Translations under genes and position numbers: made by a program
From: Phycisphaerae bacterium
Lineage (GTDB): Bacteria > Planctomycetota > Phycisphaerae > FEN-1346 > JAACEH01
Assembly (NCBI GenBank): GCA_012729015.1
Contig: JAAYDY010000019.1
Coordinates: 1 to 64,000 of the forward strand
Length of the DNA: 64,000 nucleotides
Direction: 5' to 3'
Notes under the pieces: generated by a model
The model's input: the letters and a program-made list of their open reading frames with translations, nothing else
Told to the model about the DNA's origin: nothing
The model's database searches: none
Part shown: positions 25,976-33,719 of the stretch, piece after piece
Layout: every line of letters starts with the position of its first letter
Position numbering within the stretch: the first letter of the stretch is position 1

Positions 25976-28900
25976 TCACGGCTCCCAGCCGTCGATCGGC
26001 CGGGCGACTGTGGTGCGGAACATGTCCCACATCTGATTGACGAAGTCGTCCGCGGCGCGCGGGTTGTAAGGCGATTTCCAGGAGATTGGGACCTGGAATG
26101 TCGGACTGAACGGGGAATTCGGATTCTGCTGAAGGGCCTGCTCGAGCAAGGCGGCCGTTGCGGCGTTGTCCTCATACATCCAGCGGTCGCAGAAGTCGAA
26201 GAAGGCATCGTGGTTCCACTGCGTCTCCAGCCCCATGAGCAACAGGACCAGGTCGTAGCCCACCCAGGCGTTGACGTTGCAGCAGCGACGGTAGCTCTCG
26301 CTCTGGTAGTGGTCAACGTTCCACTCCGTGGGGTCGATGTGCTCGTAGAATCCGCCGGTATGGGTAGCGGAACCGGTGGCGGGCATGCCGTAGATATTCT
26401 CCAGCCACCATGACTGGGGAATGCTATACTGGTGGCCGCCGAAAACGACCGTCGCGCCAGTCCAACTGTCTCCCCAGCAATCGCTGCCATAGCAGGTCTG
26501 TTCGTCTTCGCCAAACAGGCAACTGGGGTAGGTCGTCTTGGGCGAAGCCATATTTGTGTCGCCCAGCAGGGCGCCGGCCAGCACGATGCAGAACTTCCGT
26601 GAACTGCCGTGACCTCCATGGCCCGGCCAGCCGACATGGCCGCCGCGGACGATAGCCCACAGGTCGATGCCCCGCTGAACCATGCCGATCAGGAGTTTCT
26701 CCTTGTTCGCTGCCGTTTCATTCGTCGCCAGTGCCAGACTGGCCATGCTGAGCATTCGCGCGGCGATGTGTTTGTAGTTCGGCTCATATTCGACCGGGGC
26801 ATCGTAGCCGAACCAGACGATCTCACCCGTCCACGGACGGGCGAACGCCCGCGACCAGAGGTCGATGGTGATGTCCGTCTTGCCTTCGAAGATGCCGTGT
26901 TTCCACGTGAAGATCAGCGGATAGACGGTACTGCCGTAGTTCACCGTGGGCAGCAGGGCCCGGTTCAGGTTCCGCGAATAGTAGACGGTTGCCGATGGCT
27001 GGACCGTGTAGCCGGGCCGGAAGGCGTCTGGCGCCACGGGGGCCGACAGGCAGTGCAGGACGCTGGTGCTTTCGATCGGGCTGTCGTCGTTGCTTAACTC
27101 GCCGAAGGGGGTGGTGGGTTCCGCATTGCGAGTCAAGCCAACGGACGAGACGAGGATGTCGCCGGCGACCATGCTGACCGGCGGGTCGGTCCGGAAAGAG
27201 GCATCATAGCGTCCGAACAAGACCCGCGTGTCCAATCCGCTGTACAAGTGGCTGTTCCAGTTGTTCACGACCTTATTGAACATCGACCCGTTCTTGACAC
27301 CGTCCCACGACGGGCTGATGCTGCTGACTGTCACTGGGCCGATCACATAGTAGTCGCCCGTGATGAAGCGGCCCACGCGTGCCGGGCTGCTGAACGTCCA
27401 GGTGACGTCGCAGTAGGTCACGCTGCTGACGAGCGGCAACTGCTCGACCGTTGGGGTCGCCGGCGCGTTCTGCGTCGTGTAGACGGGAATCGTCAGCGGC
27501 GGGCACGTGTCGCTGTCGTAGGGGGTCACCACCACGGTCGTCGTATCCTGCGCGGTATCCGTGTCGATGTCAGTGATGGTCAGGGTGATCGTGTGGGTGC
27601 CCACGGTCAGCGGGACCAGGGGCCTGGGGCCGGTGGCGAGCTGCGTGGCGCCCTCGGACCAGACCCAGCTGGTGATCTCACCGCTGGGACGCGAGGCCAC
27701 ACCGCCGAACTTGATCACCTTGTACCCGTCGTTGAACAGGTCGGTCTTGGTCTGGTCGTCGCCGGCGTCGGCCGTCAGCGTGGGGGTGAACGGATTCACC
27801 GTGATGACGACCGTGTCCTCGTGTGTGGCCGCATCGTCGTCGGTGACCGTGAGGGTGATGGTGTGCGTGCCCACGGCCAGGCTGACGTCGGCTGTCTGGG
27901 TGGTGGCCAGTTGCGTCACGCCTTCGGTCCAGAGCCAGCTGACGATCGTGCCGTCGGAGTCGCTCGACCCGGAGCCGTCCAGCGTCACGGTCTCGACGTC
28001 GTTGTCATCCGTGTCGGTCACGCTCTGGTCGATGCCAGCGTCTGCCGTCGGCGGCAGGTTCTCCTCGGCTGCCGTGATGTTAATCTCCAGCATGGCGTTC
28101 TTCGTGTACACGGCCTGGTCGGAAATCGTTCCCGGCTGGCCCCAGTTGTACGGGGCAGCGATGTAGACCAGGCACGGGGCCACGTGCAGCAGCACGTCGA
28201 ACTGCGACGTGCTCGTCGAGTTGTTGAGCACGTCGGTGACCATTGAGAAGGTGCGGCCGGCGGTCAGTCCGAGCGCGGACGTGACCGAGTTGTCGAGCAC
28301 TTCGGCCTGGCCCCAGGCAATCATGCCGGCCTGACGCTGGTCGTTCGTCGGGTCGATGTTGTCGGTGATCTGCCAGATGGCGTCGTTGACGCCGCCGGAC
28401 TGCTTGTGGAGGCTCACGCCGCTGGAGTACGACGACAGGCTGCACCCCGAGGCGGCCGTGTACGAGCCGATGCCCAGGCCCATCCGCGGGCGGAAGGCGT
28501 AGACGACGTCGGCGCTGCCGATGTCGCCGCCCGAGGTGTTCGTCAGCACGGCCTGGGCCGTGAAGACGGTGCCCGAGGTCGTCGACGGATTGACCACGTA
28601 GGTGGTCTCCTCGGTCCACTTCTGGGCGCCGCCCTTGGTGAAGACCGTCGTGACCTTGTAGCTGTAATAGTCCGTGCTCTTGTGCAGTTCGGTGAACGTG
28701 GCGGCAATGGTCCCTCCGGCGAAGCCCCCGGCCGGCGGGTGCATGGTGAACATGCTCTGGCCCCAGGTGGCGGCGTCGGCGTAGTTGAACGTGCCGCCGT
28801 CCTGAAGGTCGCGGAAACTGATGATCTGCGCGACCATGTTGACCGTCTGCCGCTTCAGTTGCAGCGACCACAGGTCGCCCAGCACCGTGTCGGTGCAGGT

Positions 28901-29017
28901 GACGGTCATGGTGCCTGCGGCCGACGAAATGTCGTCGCCCGTGTAGGACAGGGTGGTTGCCCCCCATCCCACGGACGACACCATCAGTAACAATACGACC
29001 CCTGACAGATACCTCAT
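25976..29017 (-). CDS. Exported PKD-domain protein of the same unrecognised family (long paralog)
   Basis: A 1013-aa exported protein. Start ATG follows GGAGGAG; residues 1-19 are a signal peptide. Residues about 20-320 are a beta-rich domain I cannot name. Two PKD domains follow (about 321-410 and 411-500; LTADAGDDQTKTD and VGTHTITLTVTDDD are typical). Residues about 505-1013 match the whole 23825-25402 protein: SPARVGRFITGDYYVIG, QRGIDLWAIVRGGHVG followed by WPGHGGHGSSRK, the SYRRCC segment, and WNHDAFFDFCDRWM. PKD domains usually bind or space glycan-active catalytic domains, which favours a secreted enzyme acting on a polymer. Activity is not assigned. Its own terminator is at 25919-25948. 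Confidence 0.75.
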   Translation of the reverse strand: MRYLSGVVLLLMVSSVGWGATTLSYTGDDISSAAGTMTVTCTDTVLGDLWSLQLKRQTVNMVAQIISFRDLQDGGTFNYADAATWGQSMFTMHPPAGGFAGGTIAATFTELHKSTDYYSYKVTTVFTKGGAQKWTEETTYVVNPSTTSGTVFTAQAVLTNTSGGDIGSADVVYAFRPRMGLGIGSYTAASGCSLSSYSSGVSLHKQSGGVNDAIWQITDNIDPTNDQRQAGMIAWGQAEVLDNSVTSALGLTAGRTFSMVTDVLNNSTSTSQFDVLLHVAPCLVYIAAPYNWGQPGTISDQAVYTKNAMLEINITAAEENLPPTADAGIDQSVTDTDDNDVETVTLDGSGSSDSDGTIVSWLWTEGVTQLATTQTADVSLAVGTHTITLTVTDDDAATHEDTVVITVNPFTPTLTADAGDDQTKTDLFNDGYKVIKFGGVASRPSGEITSWVWSEGATQLATGPRPLVPLTVGTHTITLTITDIDTDTAQDTTTVVVTPYDSDTCPPLTIPVYTTQNAPATPTVEQLPLVSSVTYCDVTWTFSSPARVGRFITGDYYVIGPVTVSSISPSWDGVKNGSMFNKVVNNWNSHLYSGLDTRVLFGRYDASFRTDPPVSMVAGDILVSSVGLTRNAEPTTPFGELSNDDSPIESTSVLHCLSAPVAPDAFRPGYTVQPSATVYYSRNLNRALLPTVNYGSTVYPLIFTWKHGIFEGKTDITIDLWSRAFARPWTGEIVWFGYDAPVEYEPNYKHIAARMLSMASLALATNETAANKEKLLIGMVQRGIDLWAIVRGGHVGWPGHGGHGSSRKFCIVLAGALLGDTNMASPKTTYPSCLFGEDEQTCYGSDCWGDSWTGATVVFGGHQYSIPQSWWLENIYGMPATGSATHTGGFYEHIDPTEWNVDHYQSESYRRCCNVNAWVGYDLVLLLMGLETQWNHDAFFDFCDRWMYEDNAATAALLEQALQQNPNSPFSPTFQVPISWKSPYNPRAADDFVNQMWDMFRTTVARPIDGWEP

Positions 29018-29340
29018 GATGACTCCTCCACGAAGACTTCGTCAACGGTGATCATGCGGACGCCACCATGGCCTCCGCTCTCAGAAGTCCGTCTTGTGCC
29101 CAACACACGTTATCTCAGCGCACACTGATCTATCTGGGGCATGTCCTGGGCAAGTCCCTTTGCCAGGACAAACCGAGGCCGCAGAGGTGTTCCTGCACAC
29201 ACAACAGAAAGGGCGGCCATACAGATGTTGGGGACTCCACCACGTTCCAGGAGCCCACGTCCGACATGAACGGCGATAGGAACGGCAGGCACTCGCATTG
29301 GGCGAGAGGCCTGATACTACAACGCTACGAGGCCTTTTCA

Positions 29341-29456
29341 CCGTGGCACGGGCATCCTGCCCGTGCGTCGCAGGGCCATCCTGGCCCTGCACAACGCTGT
29401 TCGTCCACGGGCAAGATGCCCGTGGGACGCATGGGCAGGATGCCCATGCCACGATG
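29341..29456. repeat. Four-hairpin palindromic element, copy A
   Basis: Four perfect GGGC/GCCC hairpins: 29347-29365, 29371-29389, 29405-29425 and 29430-29448. Each has a 7-8 bp stem and a 5-nt loop of type ATCCT or AAGAT. The reverse complement matches the element at 36523-36638 with about 8 mismatches in 116 positions. Three of those mismatches result from one loop being flipped to its reverse complement. It is non-coding; reading frames through it give a spurious Cys/His-rich peptide. Confidence 0.85.
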
Positions 29457-29493
29457 CAGCGCAGTAGTACTATCAGCCTGCTGAAGAAACATG

Positions 29494-29515
29494 GCACAGC
29501 CGCCCCCGGCTGTGC
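29494..29515 (-). terminator. Terminator-like hairpin after PEP-CTERM gene 1
   Basis: Perfect 8-bp stem GCACAGCC / GGCTGTGC with a 6-nt loop, about 70 nt after the stop at 29584. On the minus strand it is followed by CATGTTTCTTC, a modest U-rich tail. Confidence 0.55.
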
Positions 29516-29583
29516 AGCCTCTTTCCCCATCCCCCCGGCCGAGGGCGGCCGGGCCACACGTTCTGAGATAGTCTCTAAGTCTG

Positions 29584-30630
29584 TCAACTCCTCCGGCGGC
29601 GGGCCATCAGCCCGAGCATTCCAAGGCCCAACATGGCCATCGTGGCAGGCTCGGGGAGCAGGTACCTGGCCTGGAGTACTGTGTAGTCTCCCTCTTTCAC
29701 GGCGAACTCCCATGTGCCGGCATTCTCGGGAGACAGTGTGATGGGAAGGGCATCCAGATGGAATGGCGTGTGATCCGTGTCGATCAGGGTATACAGGGCT
29801 CCCTGCTTCGGCGTGAAGCCCGGCGCCAACGCCATCTTGATCTCACCGCCCTGCTCGCTGTCGTTCAAGCCGCCGACCTCAAGCGGACTGACACCGTCCG
29901 GGTGAACCGTGAAGATGGCCGTGCCGACCAGACGGAACTTGTTCAACACGAAGATCTTCGCCTTGGCTCCATCCACGTGGAACGTGCTGCCGGCGCTGAT
30001 CATCATTGCCCCCGTTCCATCGTCTGTGGTAATCAGCTCTCCGCCCGAGATGGTGTAGATGCCGGATCCCGCCACCCCCACGGTGACGCCGTTGGCCTTC
30101 CAACTGACGGTGCCGCCGGTCTGGGTGACATCGAACGTGCTGTTGGCGCCAACGCCCAACTGGACCCCATACTGGGTGTCGATCGTGCCCCCCGTGATCA
30201 CCACTGTCACCTTGCCCGTCGCCGTTGTACTCGCCGATCCGCCGACGAACAGGCGGTCGGCGTAGATCGTGCCGCCGTTGACCGTGAAGGTGGAGCCGTC
30301 CACGTTGCCGTTGTAGCCGAAATGAATGCCGCCATATGCGTAGGCGTCGCCGGCGCCGATGTTGCAGTCGAGATTCAGGTGGGCCGCGTGGTCGTTGCCG
30401 AACCGGATGGCGTTCCAGCCTCCGACGTCTGTGAACGAGCCCGTCAGGTTGGCCCAGGTTTCCACTGTGGTGGCGGCATACAGCGTGCCGTCGCAATCGC
30501 CGCCGACCTCGGCAAGCGGCGTGTCGGCCGTGCCTCCGTTGATAAGCCTCGCCCATGCGGGGGTCGTGCCCGCCAGATACGTTGCCAGGACAAGAAACGC
30601 GATCAGTCTTATCACTGCGCAGAACTTCAT
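29584..30630 (-). CDS. PEP-CTERM sorted surface protein, copy 1
   Basis: A 348-aa exported protein with a C-terminal PEP-CTERM tail: LLPEPATMAMLGLGML then an Arg cluster. This tail is the sorting signal for exosortase, which anchors or exports the protein to the surface or matrix. The ATG at 30630 has GAGGAG upstream; an earlier in-frame GTG is less likely. Residues 1-30 are a signal peptide. The body is Gly/Thr-rich with short repeats (NGGTIYADRLFVGGSAST; VVITGGTIDTQYGVQLG), consistent with a beta-solenoid. It is a tandem paralog of the next gene. No exosortase gene is in the window. Function: surface or extracellular matrix component, inferred. Confidence 0.85.
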   Translation of the reverse strand: MKFCAVIRLIAFLVLATYLAGTTPAWARLINGGTADTPLAEVGGDCDGTLYAATTVETWANLTGSFTDVGGWNAIRFGNDHAAHLNLDCNIGAGDAYAYGGIHFGYNGNVDGSTFTVNGGTIYADRLFVGGSASTTATGKVTVVITGGTIDTQYGVQLGVGANSTFDVTQTGGTVSWKANGVTVGVAGSGIYTISGGELITTDDGTGAMMISAGSTFHVDGAKAKIFVLNKFRLVGTAIFTVHPDGVSPLEVGGLNDSEQGGEIKMALAPGFTPKQGALYTLIDTDHTPFHLDALPITLSPENAGTWEFAVKEGDYTVLQARYLLPEPATMAMLGLGMLGLMARRRRS

Positions 30631-30650
30631 GGTCACTTCTCCTCACATAC

Positions 30651-30670
30651 CACGTGTGTTATCACGTGTG
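30651..30670. promoter_or_regulatory. CACGTGTG direct repeat before PEP-CTERM gene 1
   Basis: Two exact CACGTGTG copies at 30651-30658 and 30663-30670, a 12-bp period, lying immediately upstream of the ribosome site of the 29584-30630 gene. Possible operator; function not demonstrated. Confidence 0.35.
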
Positions 30671-30713
30671 GTGCTGCGATGCCCGACAGCAAAGCCGGTG
30701 CGGCAGCGGACAC

Positions 30714-30743
30714 AAAAACCGGGGAGGCCTGTCGCCTCCCCGG
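30714..30743 (-). terminator. Intrinsic terminator after PEP-CTERM gene 2
   Basis: On the minus strand: stem CCGGGGAGG / CCTCCCCGG (30719-30743) with a 7-nt loop, followed directly by five U. A clean rho-independent terminator 75 nt after the stop, separating the two PEP-CTERM transcripts. Confidence 0.85.
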
Positions 30744-30818
30744 TCCGTGAAATCGCAGCGCTGGAAGCGGTTTCGATCAAGATGGGGGGAACTCGGCTGC
30801 GAAGACGTTCCAGCCCGA

Positions 30819-31844
30819 TCAGGCCCGACGACGCCGAGCCACCAGTCCGACCATTCCGAGTCCGAGCAGCGCCATCGTGGCGGGCTCGGGAACTATGTAC
30901 TTCGCCTGGAGCACGCCATTGTCGCCTTCCTTCACCACAAGCTCCCACGTGCCGACATCCTCGGCGGCCAGCGTGAGGCCGAGGTTATTGGGATCGAACC
31001 TCCACCAGCCGCCGCCCAGGGTGTCGATCAGATCGAACAAGTCCCCCTCGCTGGGGGTCACGCCCGCGGCGAGATCCATGTTGACGACGGCGCCAACGAA
31101 ACTCTCGCTGCGCGTCGTGGCGATGGCAAGGGTGCTCACCCCGGTCGAGCCCACGGTGTACTCGAGAGTCCCGTTGTTGACGCTGAACTGGGACACGCTG
31201 ACACTGCCACCGGTTCCTATGACATGCAGGGTCGATCCGTTATTGATTTGCATGCTCTTGGTCGAGGTGATCGATCCGCCCGAGATGGTGTACGTGCCCG
31301 TTCCGACATCTCCGATGACCAGGGAGTTGTTGAGCCATGTCACGGTGCCGCCGGTCTGGGTAACCTCGAACGAGTTCGCAGCGCTGTTGCCGAGTTCGAT
31401 GCCATAGAGCGCGTCAATCGTGCCGCCCGTGATGACCACTGACACCTTGCCCGTGCCGTCCGTGTAGAGCCGGTCGGTGTAGAGGGTGCCGCTGTTGAGG
31501 GTGATGGTCGTGCCTGCGACCGCGCCGCTGTAACCGAAGTGGATGTTGTTGGCACGCGAAGCGCTGCTGCCGATGTCGCAGTCGAGGTTCAGATGGGCCG
31601 CGTAGCCGTTGCCGAACCGGACGGCGTTGAACACACCGACGTTCGTGAACGAGCCGGTCAGGTTGGCCCAGGTTTCCACCGTGGTGGCGGCGTACAGGGT
31701 GCCGCCGCAATCTCCCCCGACCTCAGCGAGCGGGGTGTCGGCCGTGCCACCGTCGATGACTCGGGCCGACGCCGGCGTGACACACAACAGACCTACCGTT
31801 AAGGCGACGAGCAGCGTTGACTTCATTCCAGAAACCAACTTCAT
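30819..31844 (-). CDS. PEP-CTERM sorted surface protein, copy 2
   Basis: A 341-aa paralog of the 29584-30630 protein. The mature N-terminus is almost identical (DGGTADTPLAEVGGDC then TLYAATTVETWANLTGSF), while the middle diverges. The C-terminus is IVPEPATMALLGLGMVG plus an Arg cluster, a PEP-CTERM signal. The ATG at 31844 follows AAGGAG by about 8 nt, and an earlier in-frame start is rejected. A signal peptide covers residues 1-27. Its own promoter (32133-32161) and terminator (30714-30743) make it a single-gene unit. Likely surface or matrix protein; substrate or ligand unknown. Confidence 0.85.
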   Translation of the reverse strand: MKLVSGMKSTLLVALTVGLLCVTPASARVIDGGTADTPLAEVGGDCGGTLYAATTVETWANLTGSFTNVGVFNAVRFGNGYAAHLNLDCDIGSSASRANNIHFGYSGAVAGTTITLNSGTLYTDRLYTDGTGKVSVVITGGTIDALYGIELGNSAANSFEVTQTGGTVTWLNNSLVIGDVGTGTYTISGGSITSTKSMQINNGSTLHVIGTGGSVSVSQFSVNNGTLEYTVGSTGVSTLAIATTRSESFVGAVVNMDLAAGVTPSEGDLFDLIDTLGGGWWRFDPNNLGLTLAAEDVGTWELVVKEGDNGVLQAKYIVPEPATMALLGLGMVGLVARRRRA

Positions 31845-32132
31845 AGGTTCTTCTCCTTCCAAATAGCACTCCGGTCCAGAACGCCAACCGCGAAAGCCCC
31901 GATGGCCTCGTGTTCGCAACAGCGACCGTGTGCCCTCCCTCGTTTGATTTCCGCGGCCGCCAGACCACCCGGCACCGCGATGCTTCTATGGTCTTGTGTT
32001 CAGCAACAGCCGAAAGTGATCGCTCTTCGGAGCCCCCCCGGGCCGCCCCTGTTCCCTTGGTATCAGGGATGTGTTTCGCCTGCGGCCTTCCGCCAACGCC
32101 TCCCCGCATTCGCAGGCACCGCAACCGGGTTA

Positions 32133-32161
32133 ATTATGAGGCATGGCGGCGTGTCAATCAA
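32133..32161 (-). promoter_or_regulatory. Sigma-70-like promoter of PEP-CTERM gene 2
   Basis: On the minus strand: -35 TTGATT (32156-32161), 17-bp spacer, -10 CATAAT (32133-32138) followed by TAA. It is 289 bp from the start codon. Overlapping and upstream is TCAAACACCAGGCCGGAT (32158-32175, plus-strand reading), close to the block upstream of the 14506 promoter. Confidence 0.6.
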
Positions 32162-32490
32162 ACACCAGGCCGGATGCGGGCAAGTCGTTCCACCGCAGTT
32201 TTTTGGAAACGGTAAGTGGTTGCTGGTGAAGTGGTTGTGGGAGTTTCCGGTATTTGCCGCCGCAATTTGGACAGCAACGCGCTGAGGTCGAGAACGGAGG
32301 TTTGGAGGGCCTCTGAACGGATAAGTCCACCATCTTGGCTCCACCAGGCCTGTCGCCAGTCTGGCAGGCGGAGGCTGCGGCGGCGGGATGCGTCGCAGGC
32401 GGCGACCATGGCGACCATCTTGACGAACGGTCCGTGTGTCGCCATACTGTGTAAGTTCACCAACTTCTTTCCATCAGATCAGGCATTCGG

Positions 32491-32504
32491 TTCAGTGAAC
32501 TGAA
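32491..32504. promoter_or_regulatory. Palindrome before the GntR/LacI regulator
   Basis: TTCAGT-GA-ACTGAA, a perfect 6-bp inverted repeat 11 bp before the start codon at 32516. Its place over the leader of a regulator gene fits an autoregulatory operator, but this is inference. Confidence 0.4.
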
Positions 32505-32515
32505 GGGGCGACTCC

Positions 32516-33706
32516 ATGGGGCGACACAGGGTCGTGGGCAAGGTGGCGGAATCGATCATGCGCAGGCTGGTCGAGGGGCAATGGCTGGAGCCCGGGACGT
32601 TTCCGTCGGTGCGTGAGCTGACGGCGTTGTGCGGCGTGTCGGCCAAGACGATGATGGCGGCGTTGAGGGAACTGGCGGCGGCGGGCTTGCTTCTGGTGGA
32701 GCAGCGGAAACGGATCGAGGTGGCGCCGGGGGCGCGGGAGAAGGCGCGGGATCTGCTTCAGGGGCCGGCGGACGCGGGGGAGACGGTCCACCGAATGGCG
32801 ATCCTCTACCCGGAATGGTACATGCCGCCGTCGCGTAATGCGTTTTACGCGGCCATGCTGCGTGCCATCGGCGACGAGGCGGCCAAACGCGGAATTCGCA
32901 CCGAAGTGGTTCCGTGGACGGTGCAGAACCAGATGGCGGTGGCGGACTCGCTGGTGCGTCGCGGATTCGACCGCGCGCTGATCGTCAGTTTCAACACGAT
33001 GTTCGCCGCCGCGGTGCTGATGTTCTGCGAGCGTGGCTTCCCGTTCATCATCTTCAACCACCGGCCTCAGGGGATTCCTGTGCCGTCGGTGGTGTTTGAC
33101 GCTCATGCGGCGGCTGCCCGGATGGCCGACCGCCTGGTGAACCTCGGGCACCGGAACCTGTGTCTGGTCGTGCATCCGCACGACTACTCGTCCGAGGTGG
33201 AGACCGATCTGCCGGAGAACCGGGGGAAGGCTTCGGGGTGGCTGGAGTGTCTTCAGGAGCGGGGTGTGCTGGACAGTTGTACGATTCCGATCTACCTGCC
33301 CTGGGAGCCGGTGCTGGGGCTGTTCAGCCGCATGTTCCGGGCGATGATGAACGGTCCGGACCGTCCGACGGCGATCCTGTTTGGTCACAGTCCGTGGGCG
33401 CGTGTGTTCATGGAGGATCCGGAGCTGTCGCGATTCTGCGTGCCGCAGGAGCTGAGCGTGGCGACGTTCGAGCCGGGGGTGGGGATCCGTCTGCCGGCGG
33501 GATGTCCGCCGCTGACGACGATTGACGTCAACTACACCCGCACGGCGCAGTGTATCATGGAGACCATCGAGAAGCTGGCCTCCGGCGGGACGAATGTGCC
33601 GACGATCCGCGTGCCTCTGGACACGCAGGTGACCGAGAGCATCGGGCCGGCGCCGCAAGGGGCCGGGGGGGTCGCGTCGGTGACGTTGGCTGGGACGGGG
33701 GAGTGA
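32516..33706 (+). CDS. GntR-type transcriptional regulator with LacI-like sensor domain
   Basis: A 396-aa regulator. Residues 1-70 form a GntR winged helix-turn-helix (PGTFPSVRELTALCGVSAKT, then LRELAAAGLL). Residues about 90-390 match the periplasmic-binding-protein/LacI sensor fold (HRMAILYPEWY, RGFDRALIVSFN, SVVFDAHAAAARMADRLVNL, ELSVATFEPG). GntR-HTH with a LacI-type sensor is the AraR-like design, typically sensing sugars. AAGGGG lies 8 nt before the ATG, and a palindrome at 32491-32504 may be its own operator. It is divergent from the PEP-CTERM gene and 13 bp before the MATE gene, so it may control the latter. The ligand is unknown. Confidence 0.85.
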   Translation: MGRHRVVGKVAESIMRRLVEGQWLEPGTFPSVRELTALCGVSAKTMMAALRELAAAGLLLVEQRKRIEVAPGAREKARDLLQGPADAGETVHRMAILYPEWYMPPSRNAFYAAMLRAIGDEAAKRGIRTEVVPWTVQNQMAVADSLVRRGFDRALIVSFNTMFAAAVLMFCERGFPFIIFNHRPQGIPVPSVVFDAHAAAARMADRLVNLGHRNLCLVVHPHDYSSEVETDLPENRGKASGWLECLQERGVLDSCTIPIYLPWEPVLGLFSRMFRAMMNGPDRPTAILFGHSPWARVFMEDPELSRFCVPQELSVATFEPGVGIRLPAGCPPLTTIDVNYTRTAQCIMETIEKLASGGTNVPTIRVPLDTQVTESIGPAPQGAGGVASVTLAGTGE

Positions 33707-33719
33707 TACCGAAGGCGGG

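Larger units (their letters stand above)
29018..29583. other. Intergenic region with four-hairpin element
   Basis: About 565 bp between two minus-strand genes. It holds the 116-bp four-hairpin repeat (29341-29456) and a terminator-like hairpin (29494-29515). The promoter of the 25976 gene should lie in 29018-29340, but I cannot identify it. Confidence 0.55.
31845..32515. other. Divergent intergenic region
   Basis: About 670 bp between the PEP-CTERM gene (minus) and a regulator (plus). It carries the promoter at 32133-32161 with a ~280-nt leader, and a palindrome at 32491-32504 just before the regulator. No gene is visible. Confidence 0.6.

Noticed and set aside
29341..29456. CRISPR array
   Set aside because: The repeated units are palindromes with 5-nt loops and no unique spacers of regular length, and no cas genes are present.
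29298..29741. Small Cys-rich ORFs near 29300-29700
   Set aside because: They are translations of the four-hairpin repeat, with no start signals and no conservation beyond the repeat.
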